64,000 nt of DNA from the NCBI RefSeq assembly GCF_026000295.1, contig NZ_AP026769.1:186001-250000 (forward strand), read 5' to 3'. This document shows positions 47,035-58,636 of this stretch, piece after piece. The translations under genes and the position numbers were made by a program. The notes under the pieces are model-generated. The model did not search any database, was not told the DNA's origin, and saw nothing but the letters and a program-made list of their open reading frames with translations. Positions within the stretch are counted from its first letter, which is position 1. Every line of letters begins with the position of its first letter. Source of the DNA: Helicobacter suis HS1. Lineage in GTDB: Bacteria > Campylobacterota > Campylobacteria > Campylobacterales > Helicobacteraceae.

Positions 47035-47243
47035 TCTGTCCCATTCCATGAAAAAGTTTTAAGATTGACACCCTCCCACCACTTTTTTTGATACCTTACA
47101 AAGCCATTTTTCTTAGCACACACAATCTCCTCAGGCGCACACAATATATTTTTGGCTTGCGCAACGCCGCGCAATCCATTGGCATGATCACAATCAAGAT
47201 GGGTTAGAAGGATATAATCCAAATCAGAAGGTTTAATCCCCAT
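47035..47243 (-). repeat. Displaced copy of 47558-47766 (lactonase-like gene segment)
   Basis: A 209-bp direct copy of 47558-47766, spacing 523 bp, including the THLDCDHANG metal-site segment. It forms a spurious 112-residue ORF with the remnant at 46920-47034. Confidence 0.9.
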
Positions 47244-47247
47244 CCAC

Positions 47248-48084
47248 TTATAACTCAATCACATGGGGAGTGATGTCCGAATCGTGTGTAGCAAGAGATT
47301 CAATACATTGAGGCGACATAGACTCTTCTCTAATCCATTCTAAGGATTTGCGTTGTTGGGCTTTATTTAGAGCGACACCACTGGTTATCATTTGCTTCCA
47401 TGACTTAGTAGCATACCCACCATCTGCAAAAAGAAGCACGAAGTTACCTTGATCGTTTTTGATTTTCGCAGCACATAAACCATCGCAGTGCCCCGGAATA
47501 TTTACCATAGTAACAGAGCCATCGTTAAATAAATCAAATGATCGCTGCACAGGCCCCTCTGTCCCATTCCATGAAAAAGTTTTAAGATTGACACCCTCCC
47601 ACCACTTTTTTTGATACCTTACAAAGCCATTTTTCTTAGCACACACAATCTCCTCAGGCGCACACAATATATTTTTGGCTTGCGCAACGCCGCGCAATCC
47701 ATTGGCATGATCACAATCAAGATGGGTTAGAAGGATATAATCCAAATCAGAAGGTTTAATCCCCATAGATTCTAATTGTTCATTAATGGCCTGTCCCCTT
47801 GTAATACGCCCTTGATTAACCATGTAAAGAAGCCATGAGCCTAAACTTTTAATCTGTGCTTTTTTGTCATATACACCTTGTGGCGACATATCTCTATGCC
47901 AACCGGTATCTACTAGCACTGTTGCTTTGGGGTGTTCTATTAAATAGCAACTAACAGGTAACCATATCCAATCTTTCTTGGGAGTTGTTAATCCGGATGC
48001 TTTAAGTAAGCTACAATTATCCCCACAAAAGGGTAAATAAGGGGATACACGAATCTCGCCTGTATGTAGTACATGGACTTTCAT
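47248..48084 (-). CDS. Metallo-beta-lactamase-fold hydrolase, lactonase-like
   Basis: The 278-residue cytoplasmic enzyme has the MBL metal ligands LTHLDCDHANG, IPGHCDG, LLFADGGY and, near the end, THDSDITPH. VLVDTGWH and SCYLIEHP near the N-terminus resemble N-acyl-homoserine lactonases (AttM/AiiA type). Quorum-quenching has to be treated as a guess; other esters or lactones are equally possible. GGAG precedes ATG 48084. A copied block lies 5 nt after its stop, but the gene itself appears whole. Confidence 0.8.
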   Translation of the reverse strand: MKVHVLHTGEIRVSPYLPFCGDNCSLLKASGLTTPKKDWIWLPVSCYLIEHPKATVLVDTGWHRDMSPQGVYDKKAQIKSLGSWLLYMVNQGRITRGQAINEQLESMGIKPSDLDYILLTHLDCDHANGLRGVAQAKNILCAPEEIVCAKKNGFVRYQKKWWEGVNLKTFSWNGTEGPVQRSFDLFNDGSVTMVNIPGHCDGLCAAKIKNDQGNFVLLFADGGYATKSWKQMITSGVALNKAQQRKSLEWIREESMSPQCIESLATHDSDITPHVIEL

Positions 48085-48139
48085 TGTTTTTCTCCGTATC
48101 TTTAATTTCCCAGCCTGTTATATCTTATCTGCCCTTAGC

Positions 48140-48221
48140 CCTTGAGTTCTTGGATCAAAGCTCTAGCCTCCTCTGTCAGGATAACCTTTGGCACACCCAT
48201 TAAAAGAACCCTAATTTGTTG
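48140..48221 (-). repeat. Displaced copy of 48663-48744 (DUF779/aldehyde dehydrogenase junction)
   Basis: The 82 bp are identical to 48663-48744, spacing 523 bp, and hold the start of the DUF779 gene and the end of the aldehyde dehydrogenase gene. They sit in the noncoding gap 48085-48354; the rest of that gap shows no gene. Confidence 0.88.
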
Positions 48222-48354
48222 CTAAACTAAAGCAAAGTTAGTTTACTTAGTGGTTAATATACAGCCCCTTTTGTGCCTAAGAAAATCTAGCCAAAATCTG
48301 CCACCAACCGGCAACAACCCTTACGGATAAAGATCAAATGCTTAAAATGATAGT

Positions 48355-48723
48355 TTAGATTATCTCTTGTTCTATCGCTTTAAGTTCCTCAGAAGTAAAT
48401 AAACGGCTCTTGATCTCAAAACTCTTGCCCATGCCATACTCTAAAGAATACTCGCTGGCCTCTATGGGCTTGACGCTTAAAATAAGCTGGGTGTGTTTTT
48501 GGTATGCATATTGGTTCTTGTGCATGTAAAACTCCACCCCTCCCACAGAGCCTAAGCAAATATCATTATCGCCTAGCTTAAAATCAGCCCGATCATAGAC
48601 ATAAACAACGCTCCCATCACAGCAACCACAAGACTGGTAAAAAATAAAGTCTGGATGTGAAGCCTTGAGTTCTTGGATCAAAGCTCTAGCCTCCTCTGTC
48701 AGGATAACCTTTGGCACACCCAT
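48355..48723 (-). CDS. DUF779 protein linked to aldehyde dehydrogenase
   Basis: The 122-residue protein has the DUF779 core FYQSCGCCDGSVVYVYDR, with the CGCC cluster, and VGGVEFYMHKNQY. DUF779 proteins are nearly always coded beside an aldehyde dehydrogenase of the ExaC/AldB type; the role may be metal or redox handling of the enzyme. It starts at the last base of the aldehyde dehydrogenase stop, so translation is coupled. Confidence 0.85.
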   Translation of the reverse strand: MGVPKVILTEEARALIQELKASHPDFIFYQSCGCCDGSVVYVYDRADFKLGDNDICLGSVGGVEFYMHKNQYAYQKHTQLILSVKPIEASEYSLEYGMGKSFEIKSRLFTSEELKAIEQEII

Positions 48724-50228
48724 TAAAAGAACCCTAATTTGTTGATGCTATAACTTACCAAAAGGTTTTTAATCTGTTGGTAGTGCTCTAAAATGACCTT
48801 GTGTGTCTCACGCCCAATCCCGCTTTGTTTGTATCCTCCAAAGGCTGCATGGGCAGGATAGGCATGGTAGCAGTTAGTCCACACCCGCCCGGCTTTAATG
48901 GAGCGACCAAAGTGATAAGCACGATTAATATCTCTAGTCCACACCCCAGCCCCTAGACCAAATAGCGTATCATTAGCAATCTCTAGGGCTTGATCATCAT
49001 CTTTAAAAGTAGTCAATGCCAAAACAGGCCCAAAAATTTCCTCTTGGAAAATACGCATTTTATTATGCCCTTTAAAAATGGTAGGCTCTATATAACACCC
49101 CTTTTCAAGCCCTGCAATGTGGTTTCTCTGCCCGCCAATTAGACACTGCGCGCCCTCTTCATGGGCGATCTTAATGTAGTTTAAAATGGTGTTGACTTGG
49201 TTTTCATCTACTTGTGCACCCATCATGGTGTCTAAATCCAAAGGATTGCCCACTTTAATAGCCTTGATTCGCTCTAAAACTTTCTGCATAAAATCATTAT
49301 AGATTTTTTCATGTACAAGCGCTCTTGAGGGGCAAGTACACACCTCACCTTGGTTAAAAGCAAAAAGCACCAAACCCTCAATGGCTTTATCCAAAAACGC
49401 GTCTTCGTGTTCGCAAATATCAGGAAAGAAAATATTAGGGCTCTTGCCTCCTAGCTCTAGGGTGCAGGGAATAATATTTTCTGTTGCAAATTGCATGATT
49501 TGCCTTCCTACCGCTGTTGATCCGGTAAAGGCCACTTTAGCAATTTTAGGGCTTGTGGCTAGATGTTTGCCAATTTGTCCGCCATTGCCATTGACAATAT
49601 TGACCACGCCTGCAGGCAACAAATCCCCGATAATCTCAAAGAGTACCAAAATACTAGCAGGTGTGGGTGAGGCAGGCTTGATAACAACAGCGTTGCCTGC
49701 AGCCAAAGCGGGAGCTAGTTTCCAAGCAGCCATCAAAATAGGGAAATTCCAAGGAATGATCTGGCCTACCACCCCTAAAGGTTCGTGGAAATGGTAGGCA
49801 ACCATATCCTTACTAATATCACTAATACACCCCTCTTGGGCACGGATGCAACCTGCAAAATAGCGGAAATGATCTATAGCTAAAGGAATATCTGCATTCA
49901 GGGTTTCACGGATAGGTTTGCCATTATCCCAAGTTTCTGCATAGGCGATTTTTTCAAGATTAGCCTCCATGCGATCAGCAATTTTAAGCAAGAGATTAGA
50001 ACGCGCTTCCACAGAAGTAGCTGCCCATACATCTTTAGCTTTATGGGCAGCATCTAGGGCTTTATCTACATCTTCTGGACTAGATAGGGGCACTTCACAC
50101 AAAACACTCCCATCAATTGGGCTTTTATTAGCTTTATACCCTCCCTTAAGAGGCTTAACCCATTCCCCGCCAATGTAATTTTCATAGCGGGATTTAAAAA
50201 TTTGTTTGCTGTCTTTATAAGCACTCAT
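48723..50228 (-). CDS. NAD-dependent aldehyde dehydrogenase (AldB/ExaC type)
   Basis: The 501-residue enzyme oxidises aldehydes to acids. It shows the NAD-binding [14 protein letters not shown], the catalytic Glu in [12 protein letters not shown], and the catalytic Cys in [14 protein letters not shown], where an extra Cys two places away is typical of the ExaC branch. It ends in YSINKLGFF. It is co-directional with the alcohol dehydrogenase 8 nt upstream and the DUF779 gene downstream, so the three act as one alcohol/aldehyde conversion unit. Confidence 0.94.
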   Translation of the reverse strand: MSAYKDSKQIFKSRYENYIGGEWVKPLKGGYKANKSPIDGSVLCEVPLSSPEDVDKALDAAHKAKDVWAATSVEARSNLLLKIADRMEANLEKIAYAETWDNGKPIRETLNADIPLAIDHFRYFAGCIRAQEGCISDISKDMVAYHFHEPLGVVGQIIPWNFPILMAAWKLAPALAAGNAVVIKPASPTPASILVLFEIIGDLLPAGVVNIVNGNGGQIGKHLATSPKIAKVAFTGSTAVGRQIMQFATENIIPCTLELGGKSPNIFFPDICEHEDAFLDKAIEGLVLFAFNQGEVCTCPSRALVHEKIYNDFMQKVLERIKAIKVGNPLDLDTMMGAQVDENQVNTILNYIKIAHEEGAQCLIGGQRNHIAGLEKGCYIEPTIFKGHNKMRIFQEEIFGPVLALTTFKDDDQALEIANDTLFGLGAGVWTRDINRAYHFGRSIKAGRVWTNCYHAYPAHAAFGGYKQSGIGRETHKVILEHYQQIKNLLVSYSINKLGFF

Positions 50229-50236
50229 GCAAACTC

Positions 50237-51277
50237 CTAATTTCTAAAATCAAGCACCATACGCCCATCAATGCCGCCTTTTTTCATGCGCTCAAAGATC
50301 GCGTTGATGTCTTCTAGTTTGGCAGGTGCGACATGGGCTTTGACCTTTTGCTCCTCAGCAAAATTAATCGCCTCTTGCAGATCTAGTCGCGTACCCACAA
50401 TAGAGCCACGCAAAGTAATCCCGTTTAAAACCATGTCAAAAATATTAACGGGAAACTCCCCTGGAGGAAGCCCATTCATCGCCACAGTCCCGCCACGACG
50501 TACAAACCCTAATGCCTGTTTAAAGGCCACTGGGTGCACAGCAGTAACTAGTACGCCATGTGTGCCCCCGTTTGTTTCTTGGATAATTTTATCAATCGTG
50601 CCTTGTTCGCCCAAATTTTTAGCATTGGCCACCACACTTGCGCCGTATTTTTTAGCTAACTCTAATTTGTCCTCTGCAACATCTACAGCGGCCACATTCA
50701 AGCCCATTGCCTTAGCATACTGCACGGCCAAGTGTCCTAGACCGCCAATACCAGAGATAGTTACCCATTGCCCGGGTTTGGCCTCTGTCATCTTAAGGCC
50801 TTTATAGACTGTAACACCCGCGCAAAGAATGGGTGCGATGTTTAGAAAATTAGTATCTTTTTTAAGTACGCCAACATAATTAGCATCTGCTAGAGCATAT
50901 TCTGCATACCCGCCACTAACTGAATACCCGCCATTTTCTTGGTGCTCACACAGCGTCTCCCAGCCAGCCATGCAGTGATCACAATGCCCACACGCGCTAT
51001 AAAGCCAAGGAATGCCTACTGCATCGCCTTCTTTAATGTGTTTAACCCCCTTGCCCACTTCTACCACATACCCAACGCCTTCATGTCCGGGGATTAAAGG
51101 GAGCTTAGGTTTAACAGGCCAGTCTCCATCTACAGCGTGCAAATCAGTATGGCACACCCCGCAGGCTTGAATTTTTACTAAAACCTCACCCTCACCTACA
51201 ACAGGTACATCTACCTCCTCTACAAAAAGAGGGCCTCCAAATTCTTTTACAACGGCAGCCTTCATTTTTTTAGCCAT
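50237..51277 (-). CDS. Zinc-dependent alcohol dehydrogenase
   Basis: The 346-residue medium-chain enzyme has the catalytic zinc site CGVCHTDLH and [12 protein letters not shown], the structural zinc site [15 protein letters not shown], and the NAD motif [17 protein letters not shown]. It is of the AdhP type (prokaryotic ethanol-active class) and interconverts primary alcohols and aldehydes. It starts at ATG 51277 with GGAGAA upstream; a copied block starts only 16 nt before the start, so its promoter region may be wrong in this assembly. Confidence 0.93.
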   Translation of the reverse strand: MAKKMKAAVVKEFGGPLFVEEVDVPVVGEGEVLVKIQACGVCHTDLHAVDGDWPVKPKLPLIPGHEGVGYVVEVGKGVKHIKEGDAVGIPWLYSACGHCDHCMAGWETLCEHQENGGYSVSGGYAEYALADANYVGVLKKDTNFLNIAPILCAGVTVYKGLKMTEAKPGQWVTISGIGGLGHLAVQYAKAMGLNVAAVDVAEDKLELAKKYGASVVANAKNLGEQGTIDKIIQETNGGTHGVLVTAVHPVAFKQALGFVRRGGTVAMNGLPPGEFPVNIFDMVLNGITLRGSIVGTRLDLQEAINFAEEQKVKAHVAPAKLEDINAIFERMKKGGIDGRMVLDFRN

Positions 51278-51293
51278 GTGTTCTCCTTTCTAC

Positions 51294-51487
51294 TTTGCTC
51301 GGTTGCTTGGATAGAAACGCCAAGTTCTTGGGCAATTTTTAAAAAGCGCAAACAATTTTCTAGTAGGCTAGTAGAATCAGCCATAGCAGGAAACAACTTT
51401 TCTTGCATGTCAATGAGTAAAACCATGCTAACCTCCTAGCTAAATACTACCTACTTCTTTTTTCCACAATTTCCTTAGCGATATTAG
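51294..51487 (-). repeat. Displaced copy of 51814-52007 (isochorismatase start to fusA end)
   Basis: The 194 bp match 51814-52007 with one mismatch (51444), spacing 520 bp. The copied piece contains the start of the isochorismatase gene, its leader and the last codons of fusA, and is pasted at the isochorismatase 3' end. Confidence 0.9.
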
Positions 51488-51946
51488 TGGGTGGGTATAA
51501 GTTTGTAGCCACTCAAAAGCCACGATCTCAACAGAAACCACCCGCGCACCTAAATGCCTTAAATCCTCTAAGGCTAGATTCTTGTTTTGTAAATCCCTAG
51601 AGCTGGTACAATCTGCTAACAAACTAACCTCAAACCCTTGTTTTAAAAAATCTTTTGCCGTTTGGTAGACACATACATGGGTTTCAATGCCTAGAATAAA
51701 TAAAGGGTCTTTAGGGATAGACAAAACTGGATAGGCGCTAAAACTTTCTTTTGTAGTTGTATTCTTAATAAAGGGCTTGAGTGGTTCTAAAGTAGTGCCT
51801 AATTTAGCCGGGTTTTGCTCGGTTGCTTGGATAGAAACGCCAAGTTCTTGGGCAATTTTTAAAAAGCGCAAACAATTTTCTAGTAGGCTAGTAGAATCAG
51901 CCATAGCAGGAAACAACTTTTCTTGCATGTCAATGAGTAAAACCAT
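51440..51946 (-). CDS. Isochorismatase/nicotinamidase-family hydrolase, foreign C-terminal tail
   Basis: The 168-residue protein has the family catalytic triad pattern: VLLIDMQ (Asp), a Lys in TTTKESFSAYPVL, and ILGIETHVCVYQTA (nucleophile Cys, cis-peptide). It may be a YcaC-like cysteine hydrolase; the substrate is unknown. The tail [15 protein letters not shown] is read out of frame from the copied fusA end, so the true C-terminus (about 16 residues) has been overwritten. It lies 20 nt after fusA on the same strand. Confidence 0.75.
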   Translation of the reverse strand: MVLLIDMQEKLFPAMADSTSLLENCLRFLKIAQELGVSIQATEQNPAKLGTTLEPLKPFIKNTTTKESFSAYPVLSIPKDPLFILGIETHVCVYQTAKDFLKQGFEVSLLADCTSSRDLQNKNLALEDLRHLGARVVSVEIVAFEWLQTYTHPLISLRKLWKKEVGSI

Positions 51947-51966
51947 GCTAACCTCCTAGCTAAGTA

Positions 51967-54045
51967 CTACCTACTTCTTTTTTCCACAATTTCCTTAGCG
52001 ATATTAGCGGGTACTTCGCCGTAGTGATCAAATTCCATAGAATAAGTCCCCCGCCCTTGCGTAGCTGAGCGCAAGTCTGTAGAATAACCAAACATTTCTA
52101 CTAAGGGCACAAAAGCATCTACAATTTTAAGCCCTAATCTATCATCCATGGCATTAATCTGGCCTCTGCGGCGGTTTAAATCCCCAATCACATCGCCCAT
52201 ATACTCCTCAGGTACTTCTACCTCCACTTTCATCATAGGCTCTAAAAGCACAGGGTTAGCCGCCCTGCAAGCTTCTTTAAACGCCATAGAACCAGCAATT
52301 TTAAACGCCATTTCAGAAGAATCCACCTCGTGATAACTGCCATCATAAAGCGTTACTTTAAAATCTACCACCGGATAGCCGGCTAAAACCCCGCTTTGCA
52401 TCGCCTCTTGTATGCCCTTATCCACCGCAGGGATATACTCCTTAGGAATCACTCCCCCGCTAATCTCATTGACAAATTCATAGCCGCTACCGGGTTCTTT
52501 AGGCTCTAACTTAATAAAAACATGCCCGTATTGCCCGCGTCCACCGGATTGTTTAGCGTATTTATGCTCTTTTTGTACCGCGTTTCTAATGGTCTCTCTA
52601 AAGGCCACTTGAGGGGCTCCTACTTCTGCCTCAACCTTAAATTCGCGTTTGAGGCGATCTACGATGATCTCTAAATGCAACTCGCCCATGCCCCCAATTA
52701 GAGTTTGCCCGGTTTCCTCCTGTGTCATCACTCTAAAGCTAGGATCTTCCTCTGCTAATTTGCCCAAAGCCACGCCCATTTTTTCTTGATCGGCTTTAGT
52801 TTTGGGTTCTACGGCGATGTGAATTACTGGCTCTGGAAATTCCATGCGCTCTAAAATCACCGGGTCTTTTTCGCTACAAAGTGTATCACCGGTTAAAGTC
52901 TCTTTAAGCCCCACAAAGGCACAGATTTCACCCGCATACACCTCTTTAATATCCTCGCGCTTATTAGAGTGCATTTTTAAAAGCCGCCCCACGCGCTCTT
53001 TTTTATCCTTTGTAGAGTTGTAAATATAACTGCCTGATTCTAAATTGCCTCTATACACCCGCACAAAAGTTAATTGCCCCACGAAAGGATCGGTCATGAT
53101 TTTAAAGGCTAGCCCGGCAAACTCGCCTGTATCGCTGCTTTGCACATGCACCTCTTCCTCGCTTTTAGGATCGACTCCTTTAATGTCGGCTACTTCTGTG
53201 GGTGCGGGCAAATAATCAATAACGGCATCTAGTAGGGTTTGTACGCCCTTATTTTTAAAAGAAGAACCACAAAGCATAGGGATAAGACTCATGCCCAAAC
53301 AGCCCTTTTTAATGCCTTGTTTAATTTCTGCAACACTGAGTGCCTCACCTGCTAAATATTTCTCCATTAAAGCCTCATCTTGTTCGGCCACCGCTTCTAA
53401 GAGTTTTTCGCGGTATTCTTCTGCTTTAGCCTGCAAATCAGAGGGGATTTCTTGAATCTCATACTTAGCGCCCATAGTTTCATCATTCCAGATAATGGCC
53501 TTCATTGCCACTAAATCAATCACACCCTCAAAGGTGTCTTCTGCTCCAATAGGAAGATTAATAGGCACAGGATTAGCCTTGAGTCGCTCTCTAATTTGGC
53601 TTTCTACATTGTAAAAATTAGCCCCGATGCGATCCATTTTATTGACAAATACAATACGGGGTACGCCATATTTATTTGCCTGACGCCATACAGTTTCACT
53701 CTGGGGTTGTACGCCTCCTACTGAGCAAAACACACCCACAGCACCGTCTAAAACACGCATGGATCGCTCCACTTCAATGGTAAAATCCACATGCCCGGGG
53801 GTGTCTATTAAATTGATCTGGTGTTCTTTCCAAAAGCAAGTTGTAGCCGCTGAGGTGATTGTAATCCCGCGCTCTTTTTCTTGCTCCATCCAATCCATAG
53901 TAGCCGCGCCGTCATGCACCTCGCCAATCTTATGGCTTACGCCGGTATAAAATAAAATCCGCTCGGAGGTGGTGGTTTTGCCCGCATCAATGTGGGCGGC
54001 AATCCCGATATTTCTGATTTTTTCTAAAGGGGTTCTGCGTGGCAT
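51967..54045 (-). CDS. fusA: Elongation factor G
   Basis: EF-G (692 residues) drives ribosomal translocation. The G motifs are [12 protein letters not shown] (G1), DTPGHVDF (G3) and NKMDRIGA (G4), and the later domain IV block with GHVFIKLEP and the [18 protein letters not shown] region follows. It is last in the rpsL-rpsG-fusA str operon. tuf does not follow, consistent with the split arrangement in epsilonproteobacteria. Confidence 0.98.
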   Translation of the reverse strand: MPRRTPLEKIRNIGIAAHIDAGKTTTSERILFYTGVSHKIGEVHDGAATMDWMEQEKERGITITSAATTCFWKEHQINLIDTPGHVDFTIEVERSMRVLDGAVGVFCSVGGVQPQSETVWRQANKYGVPRIVFVNKMDRIGANFYNVESQIRERLKANPVPINLPIGAEDTFEGVIDLVAMKAIIWNDETMGAKYEIQEIPSDLQAKAEEYREKLLEAVAEQDEALMEKYLAGEALSVAEIKQGIKKGCLGMSLIPMLCGSSFKNKGVQTLLDAVIDYLPAPTEVADIKGVDPKSEEEVHVQSSDTGEFAGLAFKIMTDPFVGQLTFVRVYRGNLESGSYIYNSTKDKKERVGRLLKMHSNKREDIKEVYAGEICAFVGLKETLTGDTLCSEKDPVILERMEFPEPVIHIAVEPKTKADQEKMGVALGKLAEEDPSFRVMTQEETGQTLIGGMGELHLEIIVDRLKREFKVEAEVGAPQVAFRETIRNAVQKEHKYAKQSGGRGQYGHVFIKLEPKEPGSGYEFVNEISGGVIPKEYIPAVDKGIQEAMQSGVLAGYPVVDFKVTLYDGSYHEVDSSEMAFKIAGSMAFKEACRAANPVLLEPMMKVEVEVPEEYMGDVIGDLNRRRGQINAMDDRLGLKIVDAFVPLVEMFGYSTDLRSATQGRGTYSMEFDHYGEVPANIAKEIVEKRSR

Positions 54046-54053
54046 GTTTATCC

Positions 54054-54934
<881 letters not shown>

Positions 54935-54972
54935 TTTTTCCCTTTATAAAAATTTACGCTAAAAAAAGGGTT

Positions 54973-54978
54973 ATTATA
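54973..54978 (-). promoter_or_regulatory. -10 element of the str operon
   Basis: Consensus TATAAT on the minus strand (ATTATA on plus) 38 nt upstream of the rpsL start. AAAGGGA at about 54945 may be the RBS. Confidence 0.5.
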
Positions 54979-55070
54979 GCCTAAAAATCTTTAAGTGATC
55001 TTAGGGGAAGTCAGCGCCCTTGTTTATGGGCTTATTTAAAAAATGATCTTTCAATCACACTTAAAACCAA

Positions 55071-56379
55071 CTATTCTTCTGTATCTCCCTCTGTATCTCC
55101 CTCACAAAGATCATCTATTCCTTTATCGCAAAAAATATCTCGTGCATGTTCTGCTAAGGCTTCAGCCTTTTTTAAATTTTTGGGTACACCTAAGCCTTTT
55201 TTATACATGCCGGCAAGATCATAATAACAATGAGCAACGCCCATATTGATACATTTTTGAAAGTACTGCGCGGCTTTTTTGTAGTTTTTAGGGATATGGG
55301 GAGCATAAGGATCATCTGCCCACATACTTGGACGACCATAATAATAGATATTCCCTAATAGTCTATAGCTGTATCCATCCCCTAAAGCCCCCGCTTTTTC
55401 TAAGTACTCCATGCCTTTTCTGAGTAACCCCACACCTCCTCCGTGATACATTTCTCCTTGATACATTGATGCTAATTTTGCATACCCCTGTGTATTCCCA
55501 AGCTCTCCTGCTTTTTGATAATACCATTTGGCCTTATCATCATCTCTACACACCGTTGAACTCCCATACTCATAATACTCTCCCATGTACATAGGCTTCA
55601 CTATTCCCTAAAGCAATTGCTTTTTGGAAATAAGCAACCGATTTATGCCCATCATTTAGAGTACCTCGCGGATCTTCATCACCATAATCTTTATAAATCA
55701 AACCTAATTCGTTATAGGCCTGAGAATCGCCTTTTTCTCCTGCCTTTTCTAACACTTCTGCGGCCTTTAGATAATATTGTTTAGCTTTTTTATAACTCCA
55801 CACAAATCCAGGATCGCCACGACGATACGCGTTTGCTAAAAGTATGTAGGCTGTAAAGTTGCCCATTTCCCCAGCCCTTTCAAGATAAAACATGCCTTTT
55901 TGGTAGTACCGTTTATCTTTATTAGGATATGCGTTATAATCTGCGGGGCAGTCTGCCATTGATGTTGCAGATAGGTAAAAATCCCCTAAACTCTTGTACA
56001 CATCTGCTCTTTTTTGATTTAAGTCTAGAGCTTTTTGATAATAAATAAAGGCCTCTTTGCAAGAAACTCCCCTAAAGTTTATGGCCTTGTCTGTTAATTT
56101 AAGATAAGCATCTACCACGCCCATTTTTCCTGCTTTTTTAAAGTATTCAATGGCTTTATCGCGGTCTAAATCTACATATTGCCCCAAATCATACATCAAC
56201 CCTAAATGATAAAAAGCCTGCGCATCTCCTGCTTTAGCCCCTTGTTTATAAAGTTTAAAGGCTTTTGGATAATCCTTAGACTTGTAGGCTATTTCTGCCT
56301 CTTTTAAAATGAGAGCTTGATCTTGAGAGTACAACAAGCTTATAAAAAGAAAGATACTTAAAAGTTGTAACATGCCCAT
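55071..56379 (-). pseudogene. Secreted Sel1-repeat protein with one frameshift
   Basis: Two ORFs join into one protein of about 435 residues. The first part (56379-55570) has a signal peptide (MLQLLSIFLFISLLYSQ) and Sel1-like repeats such as AFKLYKQGAKAGDAQAFYHL and AIEYFKKAGKMGVVDAYLKL. The second part (55601-55071) continues with KWYYQKAGELGNTQGYAKLA and AAQYFQKCINMGVAHCYYDL. The break is near 55595, where GCCTATGTAC would need two more bases to keep frame (SEAY then MYMGEYYEYG). These Helicobacter cysteine-rich proteins are secreted beta-lactamase-like/Hcp relatives; some repeats here have paired cysteines. Decay, slippage at TA repeats, or a sequence error is possible. Confidence 0.75.
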
Positions 56380-56477
56380 TTTTGATCCTTAATTTAAGGT
56401 TTTTAGGCGTAGCGGCGTCAACACGGGCATAACCCGCGTGTAGGCATTTAACTAAGTATAACAAATCTTTAAAGGTC

Positions 56478-58442
56478 TTAGTTTTTTTTAACAGGCAAGA
56501 GTCTACTAATGAGTTCTTTATTCTTGCGGATACTCTCTCTAATCCCTTCAACTTGTTCTTGGATTCGTGAAATATCTTGCAAACTTTTTTGGGCGATTTG
56601 CTCCATCTGTTCTGATTGGGTTTGTAAGGATAACACGGCCTGACTAAGCTCATCTAAACTTACATTATTCTGGTTAGCTGAATCTAGCACCGCCTTAGAT
56701 GAACCCTCAATATTTTTAACCGCCTCATTCATAGAGGAAAAAGTAACCCCGATTTCCTCTAATCGTTGTTGCACACTATTAGCCAAATTACCCACCTCAT
56801 CAGCCACCACCACAAAGCCTCTTCCATGCTCACCCGCTCTAGCTGCCTCAATAGCCGCATTAAGAGCTAATAAATTAGTTTGATAAGACACGCGATCAAT
56901 TTTTCGTAAAGCATTAGAAACCTCTGCAATGTTGCCATTAATCGTTCCTACGGTTGAGGAGAGTGTATTGGATAAATTTTCTAAGCTAGACATAGGGTTT
57001 TGTAATTTAAGCATCTCTTCTCTAACCGCATTAACATAAGTCTGGTTAGCCGTAGCCTTTGTTGCGATTTCTTTTAAATAGGTGTGGTTGATCCCTGCAA
57101 CTTGATTATACCCCTCGTATTGTTCTAACAAGGTATTTTTAATAGCAATAACCCTTTCTAAATAGTTATGCCTAATTTGCTCATAATAAGATAGCGTGTT
57201 TCTGTAATGGATCAAAAAACTCTTTATTGCCCTCTTTGCTTGGTTCGCCTTGAAAAATGCAAAGCGCGACTAGGGTTTGGTTTTGGTGCAAGTTATTAGA
57301 TATTTCCCCAAAGGAGGAAAATCCACTAATGGGGCAATTATCAAAAACAGAAAATCCGGGCAAATCCTTTTGGTTATTAATCCGGCGCAAAGCACAGTCA
57401 TTAGCCAAAATAGCCACAGCCTCTCTACCCTTAGCAAATTCTTGATACGCCTTTAAAGTGCTTTGTATAAAATTAGTAGCCTTTACTAAAATTAGGCTTT
57501 CACCAAAGTATAAATCGCAAAAGAAAGTGATGCTTTTATCGGTGTTAAAAGTCCCAATTGATCGGATAAAAATTTGCCCTAAAATCTCTACCGCAAAAGT
57601 ATAACCCACTAAAGCATTGGCTAAATTTTCTGGAGTACATTTAAAATGCGCACAAAGGGCATCTACAGCGCTCACCAACTCATTACCCATTAAAAAAGAC
57701 TTAACCTGCCTAAGTTCTGCTACATATTCCCCAATTAAAAAAGAGGTGGGCGTCTTTTCAAAATTATGGGTAGTGAAGACCTCATAGTGATACCCTTGAT
57801 TTAGCTTGCAGTAGATTAAAACCGCCTCTTGTGCACTAACACGCCCATTTAATGCCAAGTAAGATTCTTTAAAATCTAACTTTCCTCCCGCACTCCCACC
57901 CACTAAATTACTCAAGGGAATATTAGATTTTATAAGTGCTTCTAAAAAGAAATTCTCAGAGGCGGTAAGTCCGGGGAAGTAGGTTAAAATAAAAGTATCT
58001 AGCAAGCTAACGGACATTCGTGGACGGACTTTTTGCTCAATCACAGCCTTGATCTTATTCTTACGGGTTTCTAAATCCATGTGCACTTGTGCTTTTTGGA
58101 TATCCCCACAAAGAGTATCTACCATGAACGCCTCTACCTGTTTAAACAACCTTGCATCAAAAATAGTAATCAGAATTGGTTCAGAATTAAGGTGGTAAAA
58201 ATCCTGCTTAGAACCTCCAATTTGCCCGGCTGTTTGCAAAACAAGACGGGTAGGGATATGGTTAAATTGACTCTCAAGCGTGTTGATCACCTCTTTAAAA
58301 AGAAGAGTTGCCGGAATAAAAGCGATGAGTAAAGAACCTTCCGGTTTTGGAGCATTTTTAAGATCATTATAGGAGATAGCTAAGTGCGTGCTAAGCGGTG
58401 CAGAATCAGGACGATTTCTAGGATTAGATTTTTAAAAAACAT
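56478..58442 (-). pseudogene. FIST-domain methyl-accepting chemotaxis protein with homopolymer frameshifts
   Basis: The minus strand encodes a soluble chemoreceptor of about 650 residues in pieces. The N-terminal part reads SNPRNRPDSAPLSTHLAISY then EGSLLIAFIPATLLF and continues in frame as the ORF at 58290-57181, a FIST sensor domain (LSNLVGGSAGGKLDF is its landmark). The C-terminal ORF 57215-56478 is the MCP hairpin, with tip [12 protein letters not shown]. They join at NKEF/FLIHYRN if the T6 tract (plus-strand A6 near 57211-57216) were T5. A second break is at the start: ATG 58442 reads MFFKNL, and one more A in the A5 tract gives MFFKK then SNPRN. FIST domains are thought to bind small ligands such as amino acids. 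Confidence 0.75.
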
Positions 58443-58614
58443 AGAATCTCCCCAAACTTAATATAAAATTAGCCTATCATTGTGTAGCTTAAGTTTTTGC
58501 TTGATCAACCCTACTATAAAAAAGAAATTAAGTTAAACATATCCAAGCATTTTATGGCATTTATAGCCCTTTGTTGGGTAAAAATGGCTATTGAACTTTG
58601 GCTAAAAATTTGTT

Positions 58615-58620
58615 AGAATG
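58615..58620 (+). promoter_or_regulatory. Probable -10 element of the MBL-ThiF-mot unit
   Basis: TAGAAT at 58615-58620 with a TTTG before it, 17 nt before the ATG at 58637; AAAGGA at 58625-58630 is the RBS. The 58443-58614 gap holds no gene. Confidence 0.45.
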
Positions 58621-58636
58621 GAGCAAAGGATTTTTA

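Noticed and set aside
46920-47258. A 112-residue lactonase-like ORF
   Set aside because: It consists of the 209-bp copied block fused to an unrelated tail and lacks most MBL metal ligands, so it is not a real gene.
56276-56653. Minus-strand ORF of 125 codons between the Sel1 and MCP genes
   Set aside because: It lies in another frame across the ends of both genes, is Lys/Ser-rich without motif, and is explained by them.
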